NCBI GenBank assembly: GCA_025808875.1
Contig: CP075528.1
Location: 4,896,473 to 4,960,472, forward strand
Source of the DNA: Enhydrobacter sp.
GTDB lineage: Bacteria > Pseudomonadota > Alphaproteobacteria > Reyranellales > Reyranellaceae
Direction of reading: 5' to 3'
Length of the DNA: 64,000 bases
A model generated the notes under the pieces. It saw nothing but the letters and a program-made list of their open reading frames with translations. It had not been told where the DNA came from and did no database searches. The translations under genes were made by a program, and so were the position numbers. This document shows positions 1 through 7,909 of the stretch, one piece after another; the stretch's first letter is position 1, and each line of letters starts with the position of its first letter.

Positions 1-1718
1 GGCTGATCTGTGTAGTTGACCGTGCCTTCCTTCGATACCGTGTGGAGTACCGCATAGACGCCGTCCTGCTCGACCAGCAGGCCCGAGATGCGTGAGCGTC
101 CGGAGGAGGAGATGAAGCGCCGCAGCCTGGGGTGAAAGGCCGTGATCAGCATTTCCATCGTGCGGTCGGTCAGGATGCGGCCTTTCAGGCGGTCGATCGC
201 CGTCGGGGCGTAGTCGGCGAACATCTTCTGCGCACTGAGCGTGATCGACAGGTAGTAGTGGTCGAGAAGTTCCTGCGAGCTGCCGTCGAGGAATGCCCAG
301 AAGCGCAGCAGCAGGGCCTCGAGTCCGTGGCGTCCATCGGCCATGGCGTTGTCCGAGCCGACGAGCGTGCCGCCGAGCAACGCGCCCATCGCGGCGGTGT
401 GATTGAAGTTCTGGGTGCTGACGGCGAAGTTGTAGCCGGCGCGGAAGAAGGAGGCGCGGCCGCGCCAGTCCCGCGTGCGCTTCCAATAGTCCATGGCTTC
501 CGGGCTCTGCGGATGGAAGAAAGACGAAGTCGGAACGTCGGATTGCAGCCAGGCGCGCCAGTAGTTCTTGAGATGCTCCTGCAGCGGCGTCGGCAGGAGC
601 CGGTCGAAGACCAGGGAGATCAGCAGGTAGTCGGCGATCGACCAGCCCTGCCAGTAGCGCGGCGGCATGGAAAGCATCTCGCGCACGAAATGGAGATAGT
701 CCCGGTAACCCTTTTCGTCCTGAAGATTGGCCCATCGGCTGACGTCGTCTCCGCCCAGCCGGCGCAATTCCTCGATCCGGGCCAGCTCCCATGCCTGACG
801 CGGACCTGAGACGCGCATGGCAGCATTGGAGCGTTCGGCGACCTCGGCCGCCGTCAGCATCACTGCGGTCGGCGCCGAGCCGTCGGCCGTCCGCAGGTGC
901 CACTCGCGCTCGACATCGGGTGGCAGCGAGACCGATACGATTCCACCGCTGACCGGGCGGCAGGTCAGGAGCAGGCGCGGTCGGGCGAAGCGCAGCCCAT
1001 GGCCGCCGACGGGCATCGCCCACTCATAGGCGTTGCCGGGCTCGCGATAGCGCGTGTCGTAGGTTTCGAGCTTGCGCAGCAGGAAGCCGCAATGTTCCAG
1101 CCACCGCAGGCGTTCGCCGGCGTCGCGCTCAACGAAGGGTGTCGAGAGGATCTTGGTGATGTCGAAGCGCGCCTCACGCGCCGCCAGAGACAGTTCCTGG
1201 GGGGTGTCGACTTCAGGAAAGCGGTCCTTGGTGAGATCGGCCGCCCCGAAGCGCGCCCAATAGCGCCGCCCGTCGACACTGGCATTGAAGGTCGGGCCGT
1301 TCGCCTTGTCGGCCACCCATGGCTGGCGCAGCGGCCAGGCTTGCACGTGCCAGGTTGGAGGCGATTCAGTCCAGACCTTGCGGCCCAGTCCGTCGCGGCA
1401 CAAATAGCCCTCCGGCACTATCTCGTAGCTGTGATAGGCAAGTGACAGCTCGGCCTTCATCAGCACGCGTCCGCGCCGCAGCACATGGGCGATGTCCTCG
1501 GCGGCGGTCGGAAACCGCACCAGTACGGAACGGTGAACCGCATCGACCGTCATGCCGCCGGGGAAAGTCGTGTCCCAATGGCGTCCGTCGATGGTGGCGG
1601 TTTCGCTGCGTGTTACCTCGAACAGCTCGGGCCGGCCTTGGGCGCGGGCAAACGCCGGCGCCATGGCCAGCCCCGTGGTCCCGAGCAGCAAACGGCGGCG
1701 GTCGATCGAAAAGGACAT
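1..1718 (-). CDS. Tat-exported protein of unknown function (partial, C-terminus beyond the left edge)
   Basis: The reading frame is open from an ATG at 1718 to the left edge of the window, about 572 codons without a stop, so the end of the gene is missing. The N-terminus reads MSFSIDRRRLLLGTTGLAMA, a twin-arginine signal (RRRLLLG) followed by a hydrophobic stretch and an AFARA-type cleavage site, so export through Tat is likely. The rest is rich in Trp, Tyr and Arg and looks helical, somewhat like uncharacterised alpha/alpha-toroid secreted proteins, but I do not recognise a catalytic motif and assign no function. It is divergent from the gene at 1757, with only 38 bases between the two starts. 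Confidence 0.75.
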   Translation of the reverse strand, partial: MSFSIDRRRLLLGTTGLAMAPAFARAQGRPELFEVTRSETATIDGRHWDTTFPGGMTVDAVHRSVLVRFPTAAEDIAHVLRRGRVLMKAELSLAYHSYEIVPEGYLCRDGLGRKVWTESPPTWHVQAWPLRQPWVADKANGPTFNASVDGRRYWARFGAADLTKDRFPEVDTPQELSLAAREARFDITKILSTPFVERDAGERLRWLEHCGFLLRKLETYDTRYREPGNAYEWAMPVGGHGLRFARPRLLLTCRPVSGGIVSVSLPPDVEREWHLRTADGSAPTAVMLTAAEVAERSNAAMRVSGPRQAWELARIEELRRLGGDDVSRWANLQDEKGYRDYLHFVREMLSMPPRYWQGWSIADYLLISLVFDRLLPTPLQEHLKNYWRAWLQSDVPTSSFFHPQSPEAMDYWKRTRDWRGRASFFRAGYNFAVSTQNFNHTAAMGALLGGTLVGSDNAMADGRHGLEALLLRFWAFLDGSSQELLDHYYLSITLSAQKMFADYAPTAIDRLKGRILTDRTMEMLITAFHPRLRRFISSSGRSRISGLLVEQDGVYAVLHTVSKEGTVNYTDQ

Positions 1719-1756
1719 CGTTGAAGAGCATGCTACGCTGCGATCGAGGAGGAAAG

Positions 1757-2320
1757 ATGATGATCAAGCGCAAACAGCGCATTCCCATGCGCGATCTCGC
1801 CAGTCTGTCGGCGGAAGATCGGGAGACCATCGAGAAGAACGCGATGAACGGCCAAGTCTTCAATATATTCAAGGTTCTCGCCCATCATCCCAAGCTGGTG
1901 AAGCGCTGGACGCCGTTCGCCGGCCATATCCTGTCGAAGCAGACATTGCCGTTTCGGGATCGCGAATTGTTGATCCTGCGCATCGGCTGGCTGAACCAGG
2001 CCGAGTACGAATTCGCCCAGCACGAGTTGATCGCCAGGCGTGGCGGGCTTTCAGACGTGGATATCGAACGGGTCAAGCAGGGATCCAAGGCCCAGGGGTG
2101 GAACGAGCACGAGGCAGCGCTGATGCAGCTCGCCGACGATCTGCATGAGAACTCGGTGGCGTCGGACGCGACATGGGCGGTGCTGTCGAAGTCCTACTCG
2201 ACCGAGCAACTCATGGACGCCGTGTTCACGGTCGGCCAGTACAATCTGGTGTCGTGGGCGCTCAACAGCTTTGGCGTGCCGCTCGACGACTTCCTGCCCG
2301 ATTCCAGACGTAAGGCGTGA
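1757..2320 (+). CDS. Carboxymuconolactone decarboxylase-like protein
   Basis: A 187-residue protein with the all-helical carboxymuconolactone decarboxylase / AhpD fold. The core reads RELLILRIGWLNQAEYEFAQH, the usual place of the family's catalytic CxxC and His; here the His is present but both cysteines are missing, so it is not a standard AhpD peroxidase. The start is the first of two adjacent ATGs, preceded by a strong ribosome site (GAGGAGGAAAG). Close relatives are often annotated as 4-carboxymuconolactone decarboxylase, but no pathway partner is nearby. The frame is open upstream of this start, but that extension is antisense to the Tat protein gene and was rejected. Confidence 0.85.
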   Translation: MMIKRKQRIPMRDLASLSAEDRETIEKNAMNGQVFNIFKVLAHHPKLVKRWTPFAGHILSKQTLPFRDRELLILRIGWLNQAEYEFAQHELIARRGGLSDVDIERVKQGSKAQGWNEHEAALMQLADDLHENSVASDATWAVLSKSYSTEQLMDAVFTVGQYNLVSWALNSFGVPLDDFLPDSRRKA

Positions 2321-2356
2321 TACGGATCATTTCCGCTTTCTGCCGGGCCGGTCGCG

Positions 2357-3382
2357 TCACGCCTTTCCGCTGACGCCCGCTTCGGCGAAGGTCGCCATGC
2401 CGTTGTGGCAAGCGGCGGCGGCCTTGAGCAAGGGAACGGCAAGGGCCGCCGCCGAGGCCTCGCCGAGCCGCATGTCCATATCGAGCAGGGGACGTTGGCC
2501 AATTGCGTCGAGGAGCCGCCGGTGTCCGGGCTCCGCCGAGCGATGGGCGACCACGCAGTGGTCGAGTGCACGGCTGTCGCAGGCATGGAGCGCGGCCGCG
2601 GCGGCGGTGCAGGCGTAGCCATCGAGCAGCACCGGAATACGGCCCATACGGGCCGCCAGTACGGCGCCGGCGATTGCGGCGAACTCCTCGCCGCCCAGTG
2701 CAGCGAGCAAGGCGAGGGGGTCTCGCTCTGCAACCGCGGCGGCGTGATGCCTCAGGGCTTCGTCGATGACGGCGACCTTCCGGGCGAGGGCGGCGCCGCC
2801 TACGCCGGTGCCCGGGCCGGCCCAGTCGGCGCCCGTGCCGCCGAACAGCGCCGCGCAGAGTGCGGCGGCGGAAGTGGTGTTGGCGATTCCCATTTCCCCC
2901 AGGCACAGCACATCGATACCAGGCTCCGCCGCCATCATGCCGTAAGTCATGGCGTTAGCGGCGCGAGCTTCGCTCATCGCTGGCGCACGGGTGAAATCCT
3001 CGGTCGGGTGGTCGAGATCGAGTTCGTAAATGCGCAGATCGGCGTCGATGACGGCCGACAGCTGGTTGATGGCCGCGCCACCGGACAGGAAGTTCTTGAC
3101 CATTTGCTGCGTGACTTCCGGCGGATAGGCCGAAACACCCTGGCGGGCCACGCCGTGTGTCCCGGCAAAAACCGCCACGCGCGGCCGTTCGATCCGGGGC
3201 TGGGCGCGTCCCTGCCAAGCGGCGAGCCATTCGGCGATCTCCTCCAGGCGGCCGAGGGAGCCTGGCGGCTTGGTCAGCTCCGCCTGGCGGCGCACCACCT
3301 CGGCCCGCGCCGCGAGGTCGGGTCCCGGCAGTTCGCTCAGGATGCGGCGCATTTCCGCAAATGTCGCTGTTGGGGCATTCAT
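2357..3382 (-). CDS. cobT: Nicotinate-nucleotide-dimethylbenzimidazole phosphoribosyltransferase CobT
   Basis: CobT transfers ribose phosphate from nicotinate mononucleotide to 5,6-dimethylbenzimidazole, making alpha-ribazole phosphate for the lower ligand of cobalamin. The 341-residue length fits the family. Visible hallmarks are TKPPGSLGRLE near residues 37-47, GTHGV near 74, LGEMGIANTTSAAA in the middle, and MRLGEASAAALA near the C-terminus, which carries the catalytic glutamate. The start at MNAPTATF leaves 33 bases to the divergent cobS gene. The frame is open upstream, but that part is antisense to cobS. Confidence 0.95.
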   Translation of the reverse strand: MNAPTATFAEMRRILSELPGPDLAARAEVVRRQAELTKPPGSLGRLEEIAEWLAAWQGRAQPRIERPRVAVFAGTHGVARQGVSAYPPEVTQQMVKNFLSGGAAINQLSAVIDADLRIYELDLDHPTEDFTRAPAMSEARAANAMTYGMMAAEPGIDVLCLGEMGIANTTSAAALCAALFGGTGADWAGPGTGVGGAALARKVAVIDEALRHHAAAVAERDPLALLAALGGEEFAAIAGAVLAARMGRIPVLLDGYACTAAAAALHACDSRALDHCVVAHRSAEPGHRRLLDAIGQRPLLDMDMRLGEASAAALAVPLLKAAAACHNGMATFAEAGVSGKA

Positions 3383-3415
3383 GGCGGGCGCGGACCATCC
3401 TATATTTGCCCCACC

Positions 3416-4216
3416 ATGACCAGCCCCAACGACCTTTCCGGTGGCCGCCCCGCTTCGTTCGACGAATGGTTGCAGGCCTTCAAGGAACAGGTGGTGTTCT
3501 TCACCGGCCTGAAGCTGGATGTCGGCACGCCACGCTGGCCGCTGGCCGATGTCCTGCCCGTGCTGCCGTTCATCGGCGTCCTGGTGGGAATCGCCGCAGG
3601 CGTGGTCTTCGCCGTCGTCCAAGGCATCGGCGGATCGGATTGGCTGGCTGCCATATTGGCCGTCGGCACCGCCATCGCGGTCACGCGCGCCCTGCACGAG
3701 GACGGCCTCGCTGACACGGCCGATGGCCTGGGTCCGCACGGGATCGACTCGCCGCGCCGTCTCGAGATCATGCGCGACAGTCGCAGCGGCGCCTTCGGCG
3801 TGCTCGCGCTCGTTCTGTCCGTCCTCGTCAAGGTCGCTTGCCTCGCCGAGTTCGGCGGCGCGACCGGCCTGGTCGTGCTGATTGCCGCGCACGCGCTGTC
3901 GCGGGCGCTGATCGCCTATCCCTTGCTTGCGTTTTCGCCTGTCCATCCCGACGGCCTGGGCGCGCAGGTGGGCAAACCGACCGACAACGACGTCTGGCTG
4001 ACCGTCGGTATCGGCGCCGTGCTGGCCTTCCTGCTGCTGCTGGGCAAGGGCTTCTTCGTCGCCATCCTGGCGCCGCTGGCCGCGATCGGCACCGCCTGGT
4101 GGACCGCGCGCTGGATCGCCGGCCGCATCGGCGGCTATACCGGCGACACGCTGGGCGCCGTCCAGCAGAAATCGGAGATTGCCTTCCTCGTGGTCGCGGC
4201 GATCCTCATCGGCTAA
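3416..4216 (+). CDS. cobS: Adenosylcobinamide-GDP ribazoletransferase CobS
   Basis: An integral membrane enzyme of 266 residues that joins adenosylcobinamide-GDP with alpha-ribazole (or its phosphate) in the last step of cobalamin assembly. The signature HEDGLADTADGLGP lies near residue 100, with several hydrophobic spans after it, including one rich in Leu and Val around GAVLAFLLLLGKGFF. It is the first gene of a plus-strand run cobS-cobC-methyltransferase-cobU, divergent from cobT. The short intergenic gap has no room for a cobalamin riboswitch, so regulation of this pair by B12 RNA is not evident here. Confidence 0.93.
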   Translation: MTSPNDLSGGRPASFDEWLQAFKEQVVFFTGLKLDVGTPRWPLADVLPVLPFIGVLVGIAAGVVFAVVQGIGGSDWLAAILAVGTAIAVTRALHEDGLADTADGLGPHGIDSPRRLEIMRDSRSGAFGVLALVLSVLVKVACLAEFGGATGLVVLIAAHALSRALIAYPLLAFSPVHPDGLGAQVGKPTDNDVWLTVGIGAVLAFLLLLGKGFFVAILAPLAAIGTAWWTARWIAGRIGGYTGDTLGAVQQKSEIAFLVVAAILIG

Positions 4217-4226
4217 GAACGCCGCC

Positions 4227-4898
4227 ATGGCAACTGGAGCGAAGATCACGGGCGCGGTCACCCGCTGGTGGTGGGTGAGACATGCGCCGGTTCCCAATCC
4301 CGAGGCGCGCTGTTACGGGCAGACCGACAAGGATTGCGACGTCAGCAACGAGGGGCTGTTTCGGCATCAGGCGGCGCTGCTTCCAAGAGGGGCAGTCTGG
4401 TACTCGTCGAACCTGCTGCGTGCGCGCAAGACCGCCGAGCATCTCGCCAAGGCCGGCGCCGACATGGCGGAACTCAGGATCGACCCGGATCTTGCCGAAC
4501 AGCACTTCGGAACCTGGCAGGGCCTGACCTATTCCGAAATCGCCCGGGATCATGGCAGCAACCACCTGTTCTGGCTCGGTCCACCGGAGTTCCGCCCGCC
4601 GGGCGGCGAGAGCTTCGTCGATCTGAGGCTGCGTACCGTGCGCAGCATCGAACGGCTGACGGCCGAGCATCGCGGCGGCGACATCGTGGTGACGGCACAT
4701 GGTGGCACGATCCGTGCCGCCCTTGCGCACGCCTTCGACATGCATCCGGAGGCGGCCGTGCGCTTCGAGATCGACAATGTCTCGTTGACCCTGATCGAGC
4801 ACTTCGAGCAGGCTGATCCCGCGCATGCTTGGCGGGTTGCCTTCACCAACTACATGCCACGCGAGCTCGTGCGCGTCTCTGCCGCCGCGCCGGCATGA
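4227..4898 (+). CDS. cobC: Histidine phosphatase, probable alpha-ribazole phosphatase
   Basis: A 223-residue histidine phosphatase. The phosphate-accepting histidine is in WVRHAPVPNP (residues 17-26), the second core His in VVTAHGGTIRA, and LAEQHFGTWQGLTYSEI is typical of the CobC / phosphoglycerate mutase-like branch. Its place 10 bases after cobS and within the cobalamin run supports a role removing phosphate from alpha-ribazole 5'-phosphate. The assignment to CobC rests on context; sequence alone supports a broad-specificity histidine phosphatase. Its stop overlaps the next start (ATGA), so the two are probably translationally coupled. Confidence 0.85.
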   Translation: MATGAKITGAVTRWWWVRHAPVPNPEARCYGQTDKDCDVSNEGLFRHQAALLPRGAVWYSSNLLRARKTAEHLAKAGADMAELRIDPDLAEQHFGTWQGLTYSEIARDHGSNHLFWLGPPEFRPPGGESFVDLRLRTVRSIERLTAEHRGGDIVVTAHGGTIRAALAHAFDMHPEAAVRFEIDNVSLTLIEHFEQADPAHAWRVAFTNYMPRELVRVSAAAPA

Positions 4899-5740
4899 AG
4901 ACCGCGAGCGAGCTTGCTGCCGAACAGGCCGCGTTCTGGGACGGGCCCGGCGGAAGCATGTGGCTCGCCGCCTATGAGCGGCGCATCGAGCGGCAGATCG
5001 CGGAGTTCGGTCGGCAACTCATGGTCGCTGCGGCACCACAGGCTGGCGAGTCGGTGCTCGATGTGGGATGCGGCACGGGTCAGACGACCCTGGCGCTCGC
5101 CCGCGCCGTCGGCCCGACAGGCAGCGCCCTAGGAATCGACATCTCCCGGACGCTGATCGGGGTGGCGCGCACACAGGTTCTCGCCAACCTGCGCTACGAG
5201 GTTCTCGACGCCGCGACCCACGCCTTTGCGCCGGCGGCGATCGACCTTCTGTTCTCGCGCTTCGGCGTCATGTTCTTCGGCGATCCAGTGGCGGCCTTCG
5301 CGAACCTCCGGCGTGCTCTCAAGTCCGCCGGCCGGGTCACGTTTCTGTGCTGGCGGTCGGCCGCCGAGAACCCCTGGCAACGACTGCCGATCCAGGCAGC
5401 GGCGCCTCACTTGCCGCCGATGCCCCGGCCAGGCCCGGGCGAGCCCGGGCCCTTTGCCTTTGGAGACCGCGACCACGTTCAGGGCATCCTCGCGAAGGCC
5501 GGTTTTGCCGACGTCTCGTTCCAGCCGGTCGACGGCACCCTGGTGCTAGGGCACGACGTTGCGGATGTGACCGAAGGACTGCGACGGTTCGGCCCCCTCG
5601 CACGCGTTCTCACCGAGGTGCCAGCGACGGATGCGGACAAGGCCTTGGCGGCGGTCGCCCTGGCGCTTCAACCCCATGTCGGTCCGCAAGGAGTGGCGCT
5701 GCCTGGCGCCGCCTGGATCGTGCAGGCACGTCCAGCCTGA
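4895..5740 (+). CDS. Class I SAM-dependent methyltransferase inside the cobalamin operon
   Basis: A 281-residue methyltransferase with the SAM-binding motif VLDVGCGTGQTTLALA at residues 54-69 and the acidic motif LGIDIS that follows. The middle reads RFGVMFFGDPVAAFANLRRAL and FLCWRS, as in UbiE/Coq5-like small-molecule methyltransferases. It overlaps the upstream phosphatase by 4 bases and the downstream cobU by 1 base, so it is locked into the operon. It is not one of the corrin-ring methyltransferases (CobA, CobI, CobJ and so on), which belong to a different fold, so its substrate is unknown. Confidence 0.85.
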   Translation: MKTASELAAEQAAFWDGPGGSMWLAAYERRIERQIAEFGRQLMVAAAPQAGESVLDVGCGTGQTTLALARAVGPTGSALGIDISRTLIGVARTQVLANLRYEVLDAATHAFAPAAIDLLFSRFGVMFFGDPVAAFANLRRALKSAGRVTFLCWRSAAENPWQRLPIQAAAPHLPPMPRPGPGEPGPFAFGDRDHVQGILAKAGFADVSFQPVDGTLVLGHDVADVTEGLRRFGPLARVLTEVPATDADKALAAVALALQPHVGPQGVALPGAAWIVQARPA

Positions 5741-6309
5741 TGGAACACACGCCCGCTTCGAGCTTGCCGCCGGTTACCCTCGTGCTGGGGGGGGCACGAT
5801 CAGGCAAGAGTACGCATGCCGAGAGGCTGACGGCAGGGACCCTGAGCGGTGCACCACCTCGGCCGGCGACCTATATCGCCACCGCGGAAGCCGGTGACGT
5901 CGAGATGGCGACACGGATCATGGCCCATCGCGCGCGACGGGGCGCCAACTGGACCACGATCGAGGCGCCACGCGAGCTCGACGAGGCGGTGCGGAGAGCT
6001 ACGGAAGGCGGCCGGCCGGTACTGGTCGATTGCCTCACGCTCTGGTTGTCGAATCTCGTGCTCGCCGGCGAAGACATCGACCGGGCGACCGACGAACTCT
6101 TGGCCGTCCTCGACGAGTGTCGCTCCCCCGTGGTTTTCGTGAGCAATGAAGTCGGGCTGGGAATCGTGCCCGACACGCCGCTCGGCCGGACCTTCCGGGA
6201 TGCCCAGGGGCGGCTCAACATGCGCGTAGCCGAACGGGCCGATCGGGTCGTGCTGATGACGGCCGGCCTGCCGCTGACACTGAAAGATCGCCCGGCGCCG
6301 CGCGGCTGA
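5740..6309 (+). CDS. cobU: Adenosylcobinamide kinase / adenosylcobinamide-phosphate guanylyltransferase
   Basis: A bifunctional enzyme (called CobU or CobP) that phosphorylates adenosylcobinamide and then attaches GMP, making the substrate of CobS. The 189-residue protein has a Walker A motif GGARSGKST at residues 17-25. The C-terminal part carries the family's SNEVGLGIVPDTPLGRTFRD block and ends after the conserved LPLTLK segment. The ATG lies inside the TGA stop of the methyltransferase (1-base overlap). It closes the cobalamin run. With cobT, cobS and the cobC-like gene, the nucleotide loop pathway is represented here except for lower-ligand synthesis. Confidence 0.93.
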   Translation: MEHTPASSLPPVTLVLGGARSGKSTHAERLTAGTLSGAPPRPATYIATAEAGDVEMATRIMAHRARRGANWTTIEAPRELDEAVRRATEGGRPVLVDCLTLWLSNLVLAGEDIDRATDELLAVLDECRSPVVFVSNEVGLGIVPDTPLGRTFRDAQGRLNMRVAERADRVVLMTAGLPLTLKDRPAPRG

Positions 6310-6404
6310 CGCCGCAATTTGGCCCTGAAACATGGTATTATCGTAAAGTGGCAGTCAACGAAGAGCGCCCCCCTCGCGCCGGCTGCCGACCAAGGAGCAG
6401 TAGA

Positions 6405-7091
6405 ATGAAGCTCGATCGCCGAACCGTTCTGGGCGGAGCTGCGTCCGCCTTCGCCACCTCTCTTGTCTTGTCGCCGCCTGTTCTCGCCGACGCCAGGCGT
6501 CAGTCGCTGATCGACCAGTCGCTGAACTCAGTGCGCAAGCTTCTGAGCGGCAAGGATTTTCCCGACGCCGTGAAGCTGATGTCCAAGGCACGCGCCGTGC
6601 TGATCGTGCCCGAACTCGTGCAGGGCGGCTTCATCGTCGGCGCTGCCGGTGGCAGGGGAGTGATGCTCACGAAGCGCAGTCCCGCGGACTGGAGCTACCC
6701 GGCGTTCTACGGCATGGGCTCGGGCAGCGTCGGCCTGCAGGTCGGCGGCAAGGTGAGCGAAATCGTCTTCATCATCCTGACCGACAAGGGCCTGCACGCC
6801 GTCCTCGACCACAAGTTCAAGTTTGGCGCGGAGGCTGGCGTGACATTGGTTGCGGTCGGCGTCGGCTTCGAAGGCGCATCGACCGCCGCGGGCGGCGCCG
6901 ACATCGTGGCCTTTGCCAATTCCAACGGGCTGTTCGCCGGGGTGTCGCTGGAAGGCTCTTACCTCGACGCAGACAACGACTGGAACGCGCTTTACTACGG
7001 CGCCGGCGCGACGGGTCGCGGCGTCGTGGTCGACCACCGCTTCACCAATCCGGGCGCCGAACCGCTCCGCCAGTTCCTCGCCCAGTGGTGA
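6405..7091 (+). CDS. SYLF (Ysc84-like) domain lipid-binding protein with Tat-like signal
   Basis: A 228-residue exported protein. The N-terminus MKLDRRTVLGGAASAFAT is a twin-arginine-type signal ending near PPVLADA. The mature part has the SYLF/Ysc84 features: KARAVLIVPELVQGGFIVGAAGGRGVML, a serine- and glycine-rich turn, DWSYPAFYGMGSGSVGLQVGG, and FANSNGLFAGVSLEGSYL. Eukaryotic relatives bind phosphoinositides; the bacterial role is not settled. The chosen ATG follows AAGGAGCAGTAG; an earlier in-frame start would only add residues upstream of the signal. It converges with scoB, with the stops 4 bases apart. Confidence 0.88.
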   Translation: MKLDRRTVLGGAASAFATSLVLSPPVLADARRQSLIDQSLNSVRKLLSGKDFPDAVKLMSKARAVLIVPELVQGGFIVGAAGGRGVMLTKRSPADWSYPAFYGMGSGSVGLQVGGKVSEIVFIILTDKGLHAVLDHKFKFGAEAGVTLVAVGVGFEGASTAAGGADIVAFANSNGLFAGVSLEGSYLDADNDWNALYYGAGATGRGVVVDHRFTNPGAEPLRQFLAQW

Positions 7092-7095
7092 CGCG

Positions 7096-7758
7096 CTAAG
7101 CCGTCACCTTCAGCGACGGCGCGATCGACAGCTTCGCCTGGGTCTTGGCCTTGACCTCGTCGACGCTCACGCCGTCGGCGAGCTCGATCAGCGTCACGCC
7201 GCCATTGCCCTTCTTGTCGATGGTGAAGACACCGAGCTCGCTCACCACCATGTCGACCACGCGCTTGCCGGTGAGCGGCAGCGTGCATTTCTTCAGGAGC
7301 TTGGACTGGCCGTCTTTGGAGACGTGCTCCATGGTGACGATGACGCGCTTCACGCCGGCCACGAGATCCATCGCGCCGCCCATGCCCTTCACCATCTTGC
7401 CGGGGATCATCCAGTTGGCGAGATCGCCATTCTCCGCCACTTCCATCGCGCCCAGGATCGACAGGTCGATATGGCCGCCGCGGATCATGCCGAAAGAATC
7501 GGCCGAGCTGAAATAGGCCGTGCCCTTGACCTCGGTCACCGTCTGCTTTCCGGCATTGATGATGTCGGCGTCGACCTCGTTGTCGAGCGGGAAGGGGCCG
7601 ACGCCCAGCATGCCGTTCTCGCTCTGCAACGTGATGTCGACATCCTCCGGCACGTAGTTCGACACCAGGGTCGGGATGCCGATGCCGAGGTTGACGTAGA
7701 AGCCGTCCTTCAGTTCCTTGGCGGCGCGCGCCGCCATCTGCTCGCGGGTCCAGGCCAT
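7096..7758 (-). CDS. scoB: 3-oxoacid (succinyl-CoA:acetoacetate) CoA-transferase subunit B
   Basis: Beta subunit of a family I CoA transferase that moves CoA between succinyl-CoA and a 3-oxoacid such as acetoacetate. The catalytic glutamate sits in QSENGMLG (Glu47), which forms the covalent glutamyl-CoA intermediate. GIGIPTLV near 25-32 and the GMGGAMDL block are also typical. Length is 220 residues. The start at MAWTREQM follows a GAGGAGA ribosome site. It lies downstream of scoA on the same strand, but the two are separated by about 150 bases holding two palindromic repeats, unlike the usual tight scoAB arrangement. Confidence 0.93.
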   Translation of the reverse strand: MAWTREQMAARAAKELKDGFYVNLGIGIPTLVSNYVPEDVDITLQSENGMLGVGPFPLDNEVDADIINAGKQTVTEVKGTAYFSSADSFGMIRGGHIDLSILGAMEVAENGDLANWMIPGKMVKGMGGAMDLVAGVKRVIVTMEHVSKDGQSKLLKKCTLPLTGKRVVDMVVSELGVFTIDKKGNGGVTLIELADGVSVDEVKAKTQAKLSIAPSLKVTA

Positions 7759-7780
7759 GATCGTCTCCTCTAGCGCAAGG

Positions 7781-7825
7781 CCTCTTGCTGAGGAGGCCGC
7801 AGAGCGGCCGTCTCGAAGCATGGGC
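7781..7825 (-). repeat. Palindromic intergenic repeat, copy A (minus orientation)
   Basis: Read on the minus strand this begins GCCCATGCTTCGAGACGGCC and runs through a GC-rich hairpin tip to CTCCTCAGCAAGAGG. The pattern (GCCCA..CTTCGAGACG, GC hairpin, CTCAG..GAGG) matches copy B at 7844-7891, which lies in the opposite orientation. It resembles the short imperfect palindromes scattered between genes in many alphaproteobacteria; that family assignment is from memory, and copies elsewhere in the genome cannot be checked here. Confidence 0.7.
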
Positions 7826-7843
7826 AACAAACAGCCATCGCCT

Positions 7844-7891
7844 GCCCACCCTTCGAGACGCGCTCCTGCGGGGCGCTTCTCAGGGTGAGGG
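7844..7891 (+). repeat. Palindromic intergenic repeat, copy B (plus orientation)
   Basis: Read on the plus strand this begins GCCCACCCTTCGAGACGCGC and ends CTTCTCAGGGTGAGGG, with an imperfect self-complementary stem (CACCCT..AGGGTG). It pairs head to head with copy A, 18 bases away, so the two together could form a large cruciform or a long RNA hairpin in a scoA-scoB transcript. It may stabilise the upstream scoA message or attenuate scoB; this role is inference. Confidence 0.7.
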
Positions 7892-7909
7892 CCTTTGGGT
7901 CAAGGGCCA

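Noticed and set aside
3383..3415. A cobalamin riboswitch between cobT and cobS.
   Set aside because: The gap is only 33 bases and shows no B12-box sequence.
3383..4297. Upstream extension of the cobT frame on the minus strand.
   Set aside because: It is antisense to cobS; the CobT family N-terminus matches the start at 3382.
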